Shown here piece by piece: positions 1-8,527 of a stretch of 11,018 bases of DNA. Below the pieces are notes generated by a model that saw only the letters and a list, made by a program, of their open reading frames with translations, did not search any database and was not told the origin of the DNA. The translations under genes and the position numbers were made by a program. How positions within the stretch are numbered: the first letter of the stretch is position 1; the number at the start of each line of letters is the position of its first letter. Source of the stretch: Dictyocoela muelleri. Taxonomy: Eukaryota; Microsporidia. Where the stretch lies: NCBI GenBank assembly GCA_016256075.1, contig SDVU01000734.1:1-11018 (forward strand), read 5' to 3'.

Positions 1-315
1 CAATAAATAAATTGAAAATATTTGATAAATATTCAAATATTTCGAAATCTTGATAATGCCTATAATTATTTAATATAGTCCTAACAAATTCATATTTGTC
101 TTTAATCGAAATCTTTTTTTTTGCCGTTACAATAATTTAATAAGTATTCTAACTCTCTGTTCTTCTTTTTGCAGTATGAAACAATTACAGAGATAGGTTA
201 AACTTTCTTTTTAATACCTAATTTAAATTTCTATGATAAGATCACAATAATTAGTTTTATGAGGTTTTATTATCAAAATTATTTCATTTACTGACCAGAC
301 ATTAATGTTTTTATT
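1..315. other. AT-rich flank without a gene
   Basis: No open frame, RNA gene or repeat can be supported here. The only structured motif is a splice-acceptor-like string near 149-174: CTAAC, a pyrimidine run, then GCAG. It is listed as its own low-confidence feature. The stretch ends at the left terminal repeat of the Merlin element. Confidence 0.6.
149..174 (+). promoter_or_regulatory. Possible 3' splice site (branch point, pyrimidine tract, CAG)
   Basis: CTAAC at 149-153 resembles a branch-point sequence. It is followed by a nearly uninterrupted pyrimidine run and GCAG ending at 174, the spacing and order of a spliceosomal acceptor. No convincing exon follows: the frame after it stops within about ten codons. 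Similar strings arise by chance in AT-rich DNA, so this is only a candidate. Confidence 0.2.
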
Positions 316-365
316 AGGACATCTCCCATTATAAGCCGTTATAAAAAAAATAAGCCGTTATAAAA
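316..365 (+). repeat. Left terminal inverted repeat of Merlin
   Basis: Fifty bases pair with 1436-1485 in inverted orientation with two mismatches. The repeat contains two direct copies of the motif ATAAGCCGTTATAA, separated by an A run. This is the expected position of transposase binding sites. Confidence 0.88.
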
Positions 366-450
366 TTTTTTAAAACACACCCCTTATGAGCCGAGCAAAA
401 ACCATAAAAAAATAACAATAGTAATAAAAAATGACAATGACATATTTATT

Positions 451-1462
451 ATGATATTTAACGACGACTTTTATGATAGTTTTGCACAAAAAAGTACGTT
501 AGAGAAGCTTGAATTTTTTGCACAGATAGGAATTATTCATAATAAATGTTTGTGTAAGTGATTGATAGAGATGTCTTTAATAAAAAAAACGAAGGTTATG
601 GATGGCTATATTGGTCCTGTAATGTTTGTATAAAGGAGAAAACCTGCAGATATGGCTCCATATATGAGTTTCTTTAATCTCCTATGATAAAAGTTTTTAA
701 GGCTGTTCATCACTTTTGTCGAAATAGCCTTCAAAATGATACTAGTTATGATCTTGAAAAATCGAAAAATACAGTATCAAAATGGTTCGCTAACTTGAGG
801 GAGATTATGCAAGATTATTTTTTTGTAAAACCGCGTTTATTTAGCGTTCTTGATTCAAGTGGAAATAAAAAGGCTGTCGAAATTGATGAATCTCTTTTTT
901 AAGAAGGAAGTATTAACGAGGGCGTATAAGACTTCAGCAATGGGTACTTGGTATGGTTGAAAGAGACAGTAAATTATGCTCTTTCTTCTTATTACCTGAT
1001 CGAAGTAGCTCTACAATCATACCACTAATTTTAGAGAATATTTTACCAAATACTATAATAGTAACAGATTGTTGGAGAGCATACAATCGATTAAGAGAGT
1101 ATTCTGATTTTGAACATTTGACTGTAAACCATAGTCTAAATTTTATAAATCCTGATGATTCATCAATTCACACCCAAACAATTGAAAGTTGTTGGAACCA
1201 CTGTAAAAAGAAACTGAAAATGCAGCACGGTACCGCAAACGAGCTTTTAGGAGTTTACTTATATGAATATGCTTTTAAAAGACAATTCGAAAAGAAGGCA
1301 TGCTTTAAAGATTTTTTAATTATTTTTAAAAACGTTTGCTTACGTTTTCTGATAAAACAAATAATCAGAATTAAAATTCCCTTTAAAATAATTTTTATTT
1401 TTTTATATATTTTTTATTTTTTTAACGGCTTATTTTTTTATTACGGCTTATTTTTTTTATAA
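451..1462 (+). pseudogene. Merlin transposase (ISXO2-like DDE), decayed
   Basis: Remnant of the enzyme that would cut and paste the surrounding element. The likely start is ATG 451. A zinc-ribbon-like part follows, with cysteine codons at 547 and 553 (CLC) and at 618 and 627 (CNVC). A helix-turn-helix-like stretch (SKNTVSKWF) comes before the catalytic core. The acidic triad is visible: Asp at 885-887 in VEIDES, Asp at 1067-1069 in VTDCWRAY, and Glu at 1184-1186 in TIESCW, 39 codons after the second Asp. Damage: TGA at 559-561, TAA at 675-677 and TAA at 914-916, plus a frame change near 600-611 and another at the T run 893-901. The last frame runs on into the right terminal repeat and ends at 1462, so the original stop may be lost. 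Family assignment is firm. The exact original ends are inferred. Confidence 0.85.
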
Positions 1463-1485
1463 CGGCTTATAATGGGAAATGTCCT
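1436..1485 (-). repeat. Right terminal inverted repeat of Merlin
   Basis: This is the inverted partner of 316-365, ending ATGTCCT at 1485. The AACGGCTTA motif occurs here twice and once more just inside the repeat, near 1422-1434. The right end therefore has three copies against two at the left. Confidence 0.88.
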
Positions 1486-1825
1486 CATCTTTTAGAAAGC
1501 AATATATAAATCAAATAAACTGGCCTCTAGATTCATCAAACAAGAATACAACTGAAAGAATGAGTTCAGGATAGATTTTAATGTGCCATTCATTTGAATT
1601 TTAATTTTTGTGCATGTCTAGAGAACTTTCCTATATAACATCTACCGCCCATTTTAATCAAGTTCCCATTTTAAAATATATTATTTAACAACATACTATT
1701 ACCATTTTATTGTTAAGAATAATTTGCATCCCAGTTTTCAAAGTTTAGGATTGAAGATAAAATAATCATACTTTTAAAGCGGTATATAGACGTTTTCATA
1801 GATCGACTGATGGTAATTTAGCTAA
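1486..1825. other. AT-rich spacer, nothing recognised
   Basis: No gene, RNA or clear repeat is visible between the Merlin right end and the CG-tipped fold-back element. One 28-codon minus-strand frame near 1720-1810 starts with ATG. It is too short and too AT-driven to call. Confidence 0.55.
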
Positions 1826-1965
1826 TATGTCGCGCGCGCAGCACACGAGCTCCCCAAAACCGAGAGTTTTTTATATTTCAACTTTTATACTGTTATTTAT
1901 TTATATTTTGATTTTGATTAATTTTATTTTATGATTTTTTTTGACAACGTGAGTTAACCCACTAG
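1826..1965 (+). repeat. Left inverted arm of the CG-tipped fold-back element
   Basis: It pairs in inverted orientation with about 2320-2459, best over the first 85 bases and again around TTGACA at 1941. Near its inner end lies an imperfect palindrome, GTGAGTTAACCCAC at 1949-1962, framed by TTGACAA at 1941-1947 and TTGTCAA at 1970-1976. This arm therefore has a smaller hairpin of its own. Confidence 0.72.
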
Positions 1966-2319
1966 TTACTTGTCAATACAATTCATTCTTATCTCTAGAC
2001 AAATAAACAAAAATAAAATATTTATGATTATTAATTAATTTTTATTGTAAAATAACATTTTTCGTAATAACAGTATTTTTTAAAAAAAAGTAATTAAAAT
2101 ATTGACTATATAATTTTGATATTTATTAATAATCATATATAATGTAATTTATGAGATTTATAATAAATCATAACACACAATAATTTATAAAATATAAAAT
2201 TTAAGTTAACAATAAAAATTTTCATTTTTAATTATTAAATTTATTATTTAGATATATTTAATAAATTAATTATGGTGTTGTGACCCAGTCGTAAATGTAA
2301 AACTGATTAACTATTATGA

Positions 2320-2459
2320 AGTGGTTTTACACCCGCTGTCAACAAAAATTAAACAAAAAAAATTGTATAAAAATCAATATATAAATAGATAACAGTATAT
2401 AAGTTGAAATATTAAAAACTCTCAGTTTGGGGTAGGTCGCGCGCAGCGCGCGCTACATA
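2320..2459 (-). repeat. Right inverted arm of the CG-tipped fold-back element
   Basis: Inverted partner of 1826-1965. The tip at 2438-2453 is a near-palindromic alternating GC run with one central A. A further 7-bp inverted pair, GTAAAAC at 2297-2303 and GTTTTAC at 2324-2330, straddles the inner edge of the arm. Confidence 0.72.
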
Positions 2460-2502
2460 ATATAATCATTTCAAAATTATAAAAACGGCTAAGGTCTCCG
2501 AG

Positions 2503-2787
2503 TTATTTATTGAAAGCATCTTTTCTTGTCAAATGTGGTCTGTTGTGGATTTTATATTGAAAGATCTTTTGTAAGATAAAATTTTTATTGACGTTTCTGG
2601 TGTACATATGTGCACTTTCTACTGCATTAAATAAATCTACTTCGTTTATAAATCTAACAACGGTTCATATGTATCACTTTCCTATATTTCCATGTGTTAT
2701 AAGTCTTTTTTTTCTGTGGAATATGTAATTATACACAGAAGTAATAATGGCGCAAGTCAGAATTTTTATTAAGACGATTTCTATCAT
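2503..2787 (-). pseudogene. Possible decayed small coding region, unknown product
   Basis: On the minus strand, one frame runs from ATG (2787-2785) to TAA (2505-2503), 95 codons, interrupted only by two stops lying close together after 37 codons. The first part has a hydrophobic stretch (IVLIKILTCAIITSVYNYIF) that could be a signal or membrane segment. The 53-codon second part is mixed and polar (for example FINEVDLFNAVESAHMY). I do not recognise it. At this base composition stops fall about once in ten codons, so runs of this length also appear by chance in an 11-kb window. I give it only as a candidate relic. Confidence 0.2.
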
Positions 2788-3472
2788 TTTAGGGGTTATT
2801 TTTTTGGTTATTATATAAACCGGGAATTATGGCAATTGAGATGCCATATTAATGATTTCAAATAATAGTTTGGGATCTAGATCGTTTTTTATCCTATGGG
2901 GGAAAAAACGAGATATAAAAAAATTTACAATTTATTTTAAATAAAAATGGGGAAAAAACGGCCTGAAACTATAATGTGGAAAAAAAAACAGTCAAGGTCC
3001 ATAGTTTGTTCTTATGCATATATTCTTTTTTAAGAGGAAAGCATTGCTCAGTTCGTCTAAAATGTAAAATATATATATATATAAATCTTATTTTTGAATG
3101 AAAATTTTTATATATTGCAGATCAAACACAATTAATTTCATTGTTTTTTTTTACGTCGACATATTAATTATTTTCTGTTTTGTTGTAATTCTCTATAACT
3201 CTTTTGTTTTAAGCTCATTATCCGGTACATAAATTATATATATAATATATCTAATAGCACACGCATTCCCTTTGTGCAATTTCCATTGGTATTATGATAG
3301 GGTTTAGATTTGATATAGTTTCTCTTACGGTAACTATCTTGCTATCATTATGATCCCCTTATTATGCATTTTTAGCATTTTTGTAGGCGATAGCTTATTA
3401 GTTAAATATCATGCTTTATATTTGTTTTGAGCCAAGCACTTATTATCTGTATGTGTGTTGGTGTGATGGAAA

Positions 3473-4464
3473 TTATAGTATTTTATTTTTCTCGTTCATA
3501 ATGCATTTCCTTTTATTTTCATCTTTATAATACCTAATCTTAGATTTTACAGCTATCATGTTATGATTTTCATAGTCAGAACTTGTTTTCATATCGTTTT
3601 CTATGTCTCGTGTCAGTATTTCAATAAACATATTTTCCGCATTTGATATAAAGTTAAAGACATCTACAAAGTCATGTTATAGGTATTTGTATATCTCCAG
3701 ATTGGTCTTAACTTTTAAACCCTTAAAAAGGTTTCTGAAATTTTAATTTGATTACTACTTCGTCACATCCTTGACAAAGATCGAGCTTCTTGAATTTTCT
3801 TCTATCTCACATAAGTATTTTTGATTTGCATAAAATTTTCTTTGTCATATGTATATAGAACATTTAAAATATCTGTGTGCCGTTTCTTTATTATATTTTT
3901 GTTATTATGAGATTAATATAACCATCGGGGTCGCTAGTAGAGTTAATTAGAATTCGAATAGTCAACTATCAACTTTTCTTAAAACTTAAAACCGTGTGTC
4001 ATTTTTAATTGAAGACTATTGCAAATTCTAGAAATTTTCGTGGACATAGAAAAACATCTTGTCTTTATTGAAGTTAATATATTTATCTTATGTATAATAT
4101 TCAGGCCTGATGAGTCATCTATACATTCGAATGTTGCAGTTTATATTATATTACATGTTGACAACATCCATAGCTGCCCCACCTGAGAGTTGTCTCCTAC
4201 CGTGGTCTGTGTTCTTTGGTACTTGGTGTTACATTTATACAGCATTTCTAAGCTACCCATAAGTCAGCGGTATATGTGGTTTTCGTTTTATCAATGACGC
4301 AGCAGGATACGAGCAATTAGTGCCTTTTATATTTCTATATTTTTACTAATTTTTAGCGAGATGCGTCGCCGCTCTCATCTCCAAACATCTAGGAGTGACT
4401 TTTCAGCTTCACTGTCATATTAGAACAAGTCTTAATCGTATATACCTCGCTGGAACAACTATAT
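3473..4464 (-). pseudogene. Possible decayed coding region, unknown product
   Basis: Several minus-strand runs look more protein-like than the local composition predicts. One from the ATG at 4260 has 38 codons (MGSLEMLYKCNTKYQRTQ and onward). A run just upstream, near 4420-4380, includes SEAEKSLLDVW, which resembles the start of a Myb/SANT-like (trihelix) DNA-binding domain. A run at about 3900-3810 reads KKRHTDILNVLYTYDKENF. One at about 3660-3475 includes DVFNFISNAENMFIEI. They lie in more than one frame with a number of stops, and a dispersed-repeat copy sits inside at 4107-4157. If this is one gene it is long dead. It may instead be several unrelated pieces or chance. The SANT suggestion rests on a weak pattern match only. 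Confidence 0.25.
4107..4157 (-). repeat. Copy of a dispersed repeat shared with the tRNA-like region at 9002-9052
   Basis: The core CATTCGAATGTTGCAGT at 4124-4140 matches CATTCGGATGTTACAGT at 9016-9032 in 15 of 17 bases. The likeness continues on both sides (TGAG, ATCTA before; ATATT and TTACAT after) with small gaps, over roughly 50 bp in the same orientation. It is probably a diverged fragment of the same tRNA-derived repeat, but the copy here lacks recognisable A and B boxes. Confidence 0.45.
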
Positions 4465-4586
4465 TGTCGTGCCCAGACATTTTAGTTGTCTTAACCAATT
4501 TAGTCTTTACTTTAAATAATAACTTATTAAAATAACAATAATCAAAAAGAAACAGCGAACCACAATTTTAAATAAAAAATGAGAAT

Positions 4587-4611
4587 AATCAATTTCTCAA
4601 AGAAATTGATT
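4587..4611 (+). other. LTR stem-loop followed by a T run
   Basis: AATCAATTTC at 4587-4596 pairs perfectly with GAAATTGATT at 4602-4611 around a 5-base loop, then a run of T follows. The right LTR has the same structure at 8649-8673 with both stems unchanged and one loop base different. Its function is unknown. It could affect processing of the transcript or of antisense RNA. Confidence 0.6.
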
Positions 4612-4635
4612 TTTTTTAATGAAATAAATCAAAAG

Positions 4636-4658
4636 TCTAGAAACTGGGAATTTCTAGA
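4636..4658 (+). other. Second LTR stem-loop
   Basis: TCTAGAAA at 4636-4643 pairs with TTTCTAGA at 4651-4658 around a short loop, just before the TATA-like box. The right LTR keeps both arms while the loop carries substitutions. It could be a protein-binding inverted repeat in U3. This is inferred from symmetry only. Confidence 0.5.
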
Positions 4659-4668
4659 AATTTTAAGC

Positions 4669-4676
4669 TATAAAAG
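4669..4676 (+). promoter_or_regulatory. TATA-like box of the left LTR
   Basis: TATAAAAG lies about two thirds into the LTR. It is repeated exactly at 8731-8738 in the right LTR. Its position is right for the Pol II promoter that would start the genomic transcript about 25-30 bases downstream. Confidence 0.5.
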
Positions 4677-4740
4677 AAAATACAAACTTGAGGTGTATGA
4701 GAACCAAGACAACCGATCACATTTCATACCGTTCCTTTTT

Positions 4741-4746
4741 AATAAA
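4741..4746 (+). promoter_or_regulatory. AATAAA polyadenylation-type signal in the LTR
   Basis: AATAAA lies about 70 bases after the TATA-like box. It is also present at 8803-8808 in the right LTR, where it would end the transcript. AATAAA strings are common in this sequence, so the call leans on its place in the LTR. Confidence 0.35.
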
Positions 4747-4816
4747 TTTAGTTAAACAAACTTCACGTTACAACTTTATTCTTATTAATGGATGCGTTCC
4801 GCACGAGTCCGGCATA

Positions 4817-5600
4817 ATGAGCTCATTATCAAAAGAAGAACAACAAGTTGAAACCAATACTTATGAACCACAACGAATCAGTTTTACGATCACACCTTCC
4901 AACACTAACATCTCTATACAACGATCATTCTCAATGTTAGAGTCTATTGAAAATCAAGATATCTTCAAATGTAAAGACGAAATAATTCAGACACAGCAAC
5001 TAGCTTTATGGAACGAATCAACAACGGTCGGAGTAGTGAAAGCAAGCGTATCAACCGAATATCTACATCTAATTCATTCTGCTACAACACTCAACGAAAT
5101 TTGAAACACAATAATAAGTCATAAATACCCGCCAAACAAATATCTGAAATATCTTAACCATTCAGCAAATACACACCAAAATAATTTATTAACAATAAAG
5201 GCTTACAGAAGACAAATTGATTATTTATCTACATGTTTAGGAATAACTCAAGGTTGGAACATTGAAACAGTTCAACATAAAATTAACGGGGCTTTCTTTA
5301 ACGGTCTTTCGAAACGATGTCAGTTAGAAATGGCAATATTGAATATTCGTACTTGCACAGACATGTATAATCTAATTAATACAACCGAAGAAACATTGAT
5401 CGAACAACTTAGAAACAGCCAAGCAAGAAAATCGAAATCAAGAGAAAATAACAAACATGAACGTAAGAAAACATACTGTCATTATCATAAGGTAACCACT
5501 CATGATAGCAAAGAATGTCGAGTTCTCATATCTAGAAAAGCAGACACGGTTTACAATTCTTTATGTGAAGATAAAACTAAGAATTACGCTATAAAGGAAA
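4817..5600 (+). pseudogene. gag remnant of the Ty3/gypsy fossil
   Basis: The nucleocapsid/capsid region begins close behind the left LTR, probably at the ATG at 4817 (MSSLSKEEQQ). An upstream frame reaches back into the LTR, but those residues are LTR-encoded and probably not the start. Near 5475-5520 sits YCHYHKVTTHDSKECR, a Cys/His knuckle of the C-x2-H...H-x4-C kind found at the end of Ty3/gypsy gag, preceded by a basic stretch rich in Lys and Arg. The rest of gag is too diverged to place by eye. Broken. Confidence 0.75.
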
Positions 5601-5639
5601 CAATAGTTATGCCATAAGCCCTAGAAATAAAAGGTCAAA

Positions 5640-5980
5640 TACAAAAAACAGATGTTAACGTTGTCTTAGATACGGGCTAAGCATTGTCTTACATAAACGA
5701 AGAAATCTCAAACAAACTAAAATTCTCAAGATATCCTGTAGCAAACAAAATATGTGTCCCAGTCAATGGTCACAATATAAACAGTAATGAGGAAGTAGAA
5801 TTCAAAATCAAAAATCAGAACGACATCTGCACTGAACATAAAGCCCAAGCACGTATTATACCTCGTATTAGTTCAGCTTTTATTCTTGGTATGGATTTTG
5901 TGATCAACCATGGAGTAAAAATAAATTTAAATGAATCAACAATCACGATAGGCGGACAAGAGTATGAAATTAACCTTTAC
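5640..5980 (+). pseudogene. Aspartic protease remnant
   Basis: Retropepsin-like region that would cut the polyprotein. The DTG active-site motif is at about 5669-5677 after a hydrophobic strand (VNVVL), and ILGMDF, the typical late retropepsin motif, is near 5884-5901. Its place between gag and reverse transcriptase fits Ty3/gypsy order. Broken. Confidence 0.75.
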
Positions 5981-6079
5981 CAAGAAAACAATCCTATAGA
6001 TACTCTATTTAATGAAAAAAGGCGCTTTTTTCGGTAACCATCAACGAAAAAAAAGAGTTAAACGAAATATTGATTAAAT

Positions 6080-6900
6080 ATCAAGAAAGTGATCCCGAAT
6101 TAGGAAAAATACCGGGTGTAACACACATTATCAATTATAATTCAAACGAAATAATAACATCAAGACCATATAGAATTCCATTAGGCATACTAAAACAGAC
6201 AAAAGATGAAATAAAAAGATTGATTGACCTTAAAATTATTAAAAAAAGCTCTTCCCCTTTCAATTCACCAGCTCTACCGATACTAAAACGAAATGGAAAT
6301 GTTAGATTAGTCATTGACTACAAGAAAATAAATCAAAATACAACACCTGATTCTTTTCCTTTTCCGGAAGTCCCTGAAATTCTCAATTCTCTCAATGGAT
6401 CGAAAATATTCACGCAAATAGATTTATCAATTGGTTACTATCAAATATTTATGGAACCAGAAAGCTGAAAATACACCTCATTTTCCATATTTGGAGAACA
6501 TTATGAATTTTTAAGGATGCCTTTTGGCCTATCCAATGCTCCCAGAACCTTCCAGAGAGCTATGATGATAATGTTTGGGGATCTAGAGTACGTAAAGGTT
6601 TTTTTAGATGACGTTTTGATTCACTCTAAGTCTGAAGAAGAACACATTGATCATCTCAAAACGGTAATGAAAATTTTAAAACAAAACCAAGTTGCCATAA
6701 ATTTCGAAAAGACAATTTTTTTCAAAAAAAGCATCACATATCTCGGACATATAATCGATTGCAATGGTACCAAACCTGATCTATCTCGCTTAAAACCTTT
6801 AACATCAATAATACCTAAGACAAAAAGACAACTTCATCGCTTACTCGGAATAATAAATTGGTCCAGATCCTACATACAAAATCTAAGCCAGTTATATCAT
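6080..6900 (+). pseudogene. Reverse transcriptase remnant
   Basis: Clear Ty3/gypsy-type polymerase blocks appear in order: SRPYRIP, LKRNGNVRLVIDYKKIN, FTQIDLSIGYYQI, MPFGLSNAPRTFQRAM and the catalytic FLDD at 6601-6612. YLGHII and the thumb/connection-like region up to about 6900 follow. These motifs give the family assignment for the whole element. Broken. Confidence 0.93.
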
Positions 6901-7009
6901 CACTAACTGACAAATTAACAAAAAATAAAACATTTAAATGGGCAGATAATGATACTGAGTTAGTCAAAAAAGTATACAACGAAATCAAAAATCAAACTAT
7001 AATTCTTAT

Positions 7010-7370
7010 CCCAACGTAAACAAGCCTTTTACTCTTGAAACCGGCGCTTCCGAACAATGTATAGGAGCAACTCTTAAACAAGATGATAAAATAATAAGTT
7101 TTTATAGTTCAAAATTAAATAAATCTGAAAAAAAATACTCGATTGTGATAAAAGAAGCGTTAGCCGTAGTTAAATCTTTATTACATTTAAAACAATAATT
7201 TTTAATAGTCATGTTGATGTCTATACTGATAATGCTAAAATCTTGCACAATGGAACTCTTAGTAAAAGAATTGAGAGATGGAAAATTCTGTTACAAGAAT
7301 TTGATCTTAAGTTTCATCATATTAGAGGTAAGAATAATTTCATTGCCGATAATTTTTCTCGAATTAATAA
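7010..7370 (+). pseudogene. RNase H remnant
   Basis: After the reverse transcriptase comes KPFTLE...ASEQCIGATL, then FYSSKLNKSEKKYSIVIKEA and finally HHIRGKNNFIADNFSR. These are the start, middle and end blocks of a Ty3/gypsy RNase H, which degrades the RNA strand during reverse transcription. A GAT-repeat near 7441-7461, an Asp run, lies in the linker towards integrase. Broken. Confidence 0.85.
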
Positions 7371-7549
7371 CATAAATTTAATTAACGAAACACCTTTAAT
7401 AACACTGAAAGAAATATATAAATTTCAAAATTCTAAAAATAATGATGATGATGATGATGATGAAAATAAATTAAGGAAAATTAAAATTGAAAATGATAAG
7501 ATATTAGTTGATAAAAAAGACCGCATATTTATTCCAGATGAAAACGCAA

Positions 7550-8510
7550 CAGATTTTATAAATAAAATGCATGATTTATTAGCACATCCAGGAGAAAAGA
7601 AGTTATACTACACACTCAAAGATTATTACATGATTAAAATATCAAAAAGAAAATAAGAGAAATATCTAAATCGTGCCAACTCTGTAATTTGAACAAAGAA
7701 AGATCTGTGAAATATGGGAAGATAAAAGGTGATATCAATGCAAATTATTTTCTAAACAAAATATCTGGAGATATAATGGGACCCATTAAAACCAAACATT
7801 ATAAATACCACAGCAGGAAAAAATATTTCTACATAATAACATTTACAGATGTATTTTCTCGTTTAACAACCGCAGATGCTATATTTGACATATCTTCAGA
7901 AACAGTTGTAAAATCATTCAAAAGAAAAGTTATCGAAACATGGTGAATCCCAGAAATATTCATTTCCGACCAGGGTAGACAATTTATCAGTTCAAAGTTT
8001 GAAGATTTTTTGAAAAAATTAAAGATTGTACTCGTTCAAACCAGTCCATATAATCCCACGGCAAACTCAATATCAGAACGAATAAATAAAACCATAGGAA
8101 ATATCTGCAGAATTTACAAAGATGAAACCATCCAAAATCTTATTAATAAAATTGATATATCTCTTAACCACACTTTTTATCGTTGTATTGGAAGTTCGCA
8201 GAATGAATTGATATTAAAAAGTCATTATTAGACCCCTTATTGAGAAAAATTGAAAAGAAGTTGATAAAGAAAAAGGAGATTGAATTAAAGATAAAAAGAG
8301 AGTCAAATTTAAAAACTAACACGAATAGAAATGAGCATTTGTATAGAAAAGGTGATCTGGTTTAAAAAAAACACATGATCCCGACAAAGTAGCTAATAAG
8401 TATTCAGGTCCGCATGAAATTTTAAAAGTAGATGAGAAAAGAAACTTTGTTATACTAGATGAAGGTAAAAGAATAAGCTGGCAAAACATCAAAAATATAC
8501 CCCGTTTTCT
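7550..8510 (+). pseudogene. Integrase remnant with C-terminal GPY/F-type module
   Basis: The N-terminal zinc-binding module is suggested by MHDLLAHPGEKKLYYTL and, near 7675, CQLCNL. The core has GDIMGP and FTDVFSRL, then SDQGRQFIS near 7965 and PYNPTANSISERIN near 8050, together the usual D,D,E catalytic pattern. Towards the right LTR, KYSGPHEILKV near 8400 matches the GPY/F region found at the end of Ty3/gypsy integrases. No chromodomain is visible. Broken. Confidence 0.88.
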
Positions 8511-8515
8511 GTTGC

Positions 8516-8527
8516 GAGGAGGCAGGA
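8516..8527 (+). other. Polypurine tract (plus-strand primer site)
   Basis: GAGGAGGCAGGA is purine apart from one C and abuts the TG of the right LTR. This is where plus-strand DNA synthesis starts in LTR elements. It is G-rich, unlike its surroundings. Confidence 0.8.

Larger units (their letters stand above)
316..1485 (+). mobile_element. Merlin (IS1016/IS1595-like) DNA transposon, full length, inactive
   Basis: A 1,170-bp element bounded by inverted repeats that begin AGGACAT and match over 50 bases with two mismatches. It encloses a plus-strand transposase remnant of the ISXO2/IS1595-like DDE type. Length, terminal repeats and transposase type fit the eukaryotic Merlin superfamily, which usually makes an 8-9-bp target duplication. 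No exact duplication is visible: the left flank reads TTTTTATT and the right flank CATCTTTT. This suggests flank decay or slightly misjudged ends. The transposase has several stops and frame changes, so the copy cannot supply its own enzyme. Its ends are well kept and could in principle still be recognised in trans. Confidence 0.88.
1826..2459. mobile_element. Fold-back / MITE-like element with CG-rich tips, family unknown
   Basis: About 634 bp with long imperfect inverted arms of roughly 135-150 bp and an AT-rich centre of about 350 bp without coding capacity. Both tips read TATGT, one base, then GCGCGCGC. Inside them the arms share blocks such as CCCCAAA, GAGAGTTTTT, ATATTTCAACTT, ATACTGTTAT and TTGACA in the same order. 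The structure is that of a non-autonomous DNA transposon (MITE or fold-back type). No superfamily can be assigned because no transposase partner is present. A short AAT may flank both sides (1824-1826 and 2459-2461), but that would place the ends one base inward and is weak in such AT-rich sequence. Confidence 0.75.
2460..4464. other. Long AT-rich stretch without an intact gene
   Basis: About 2 kb between the fold-back element and the left LTR. It holds a short AT dinucleotide run near 3070-3082 and three similar purine blocks (TGGGGGAAAAAACG type) near 2897, 2948 and 2975. It also holds a ~50-bp copy of a dispersed repeat at 4107-4157 and weak minus-strand coding traces. The traces are listed separately. 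No RNA gene or promoter is recognisable. Confidence 0.6.
4465..4814 (+). repeat. Left LTR (350 bp)
   Basis: It matches 8528-8876 at about 95%. It has TG...CA ends, a TATA-like box at 4669-4676 and an AATAAA at 4741-4746. This suggests U3 to about 4697, R up to about 4765 and U5 to 4814; these borders are inferred from the motif order. Two perfect stem-loops lie in the inferred U3. Confidence 0.95.

Noticed and set aside
308-1493. An 8-9-bp target duplication around the Merlin element
   Set aside because: The flanks TTTTTATT and CATCTTTT agree at only about half of the positions, which is no better than chance in T-rich DNA.
2897-2990. Three purine blocks of the TGGGGAAAAAACG type as polypurine tracts or a repeat array
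   Set aside because: Spacing is irregular, the third copy is poor, and there is no LTR start beside any of them.
3069-3082. AT dinucleotide run
   Set aside because: A short microsatellite expected in such AT-rich DNA, with no further structure.
4597-4620. LTR hairpin plus T run as a bacterial-type terminator
   Set aside because: The stem is AT-rich and the context is a eukaryotic LTR. The likeness is superficial.
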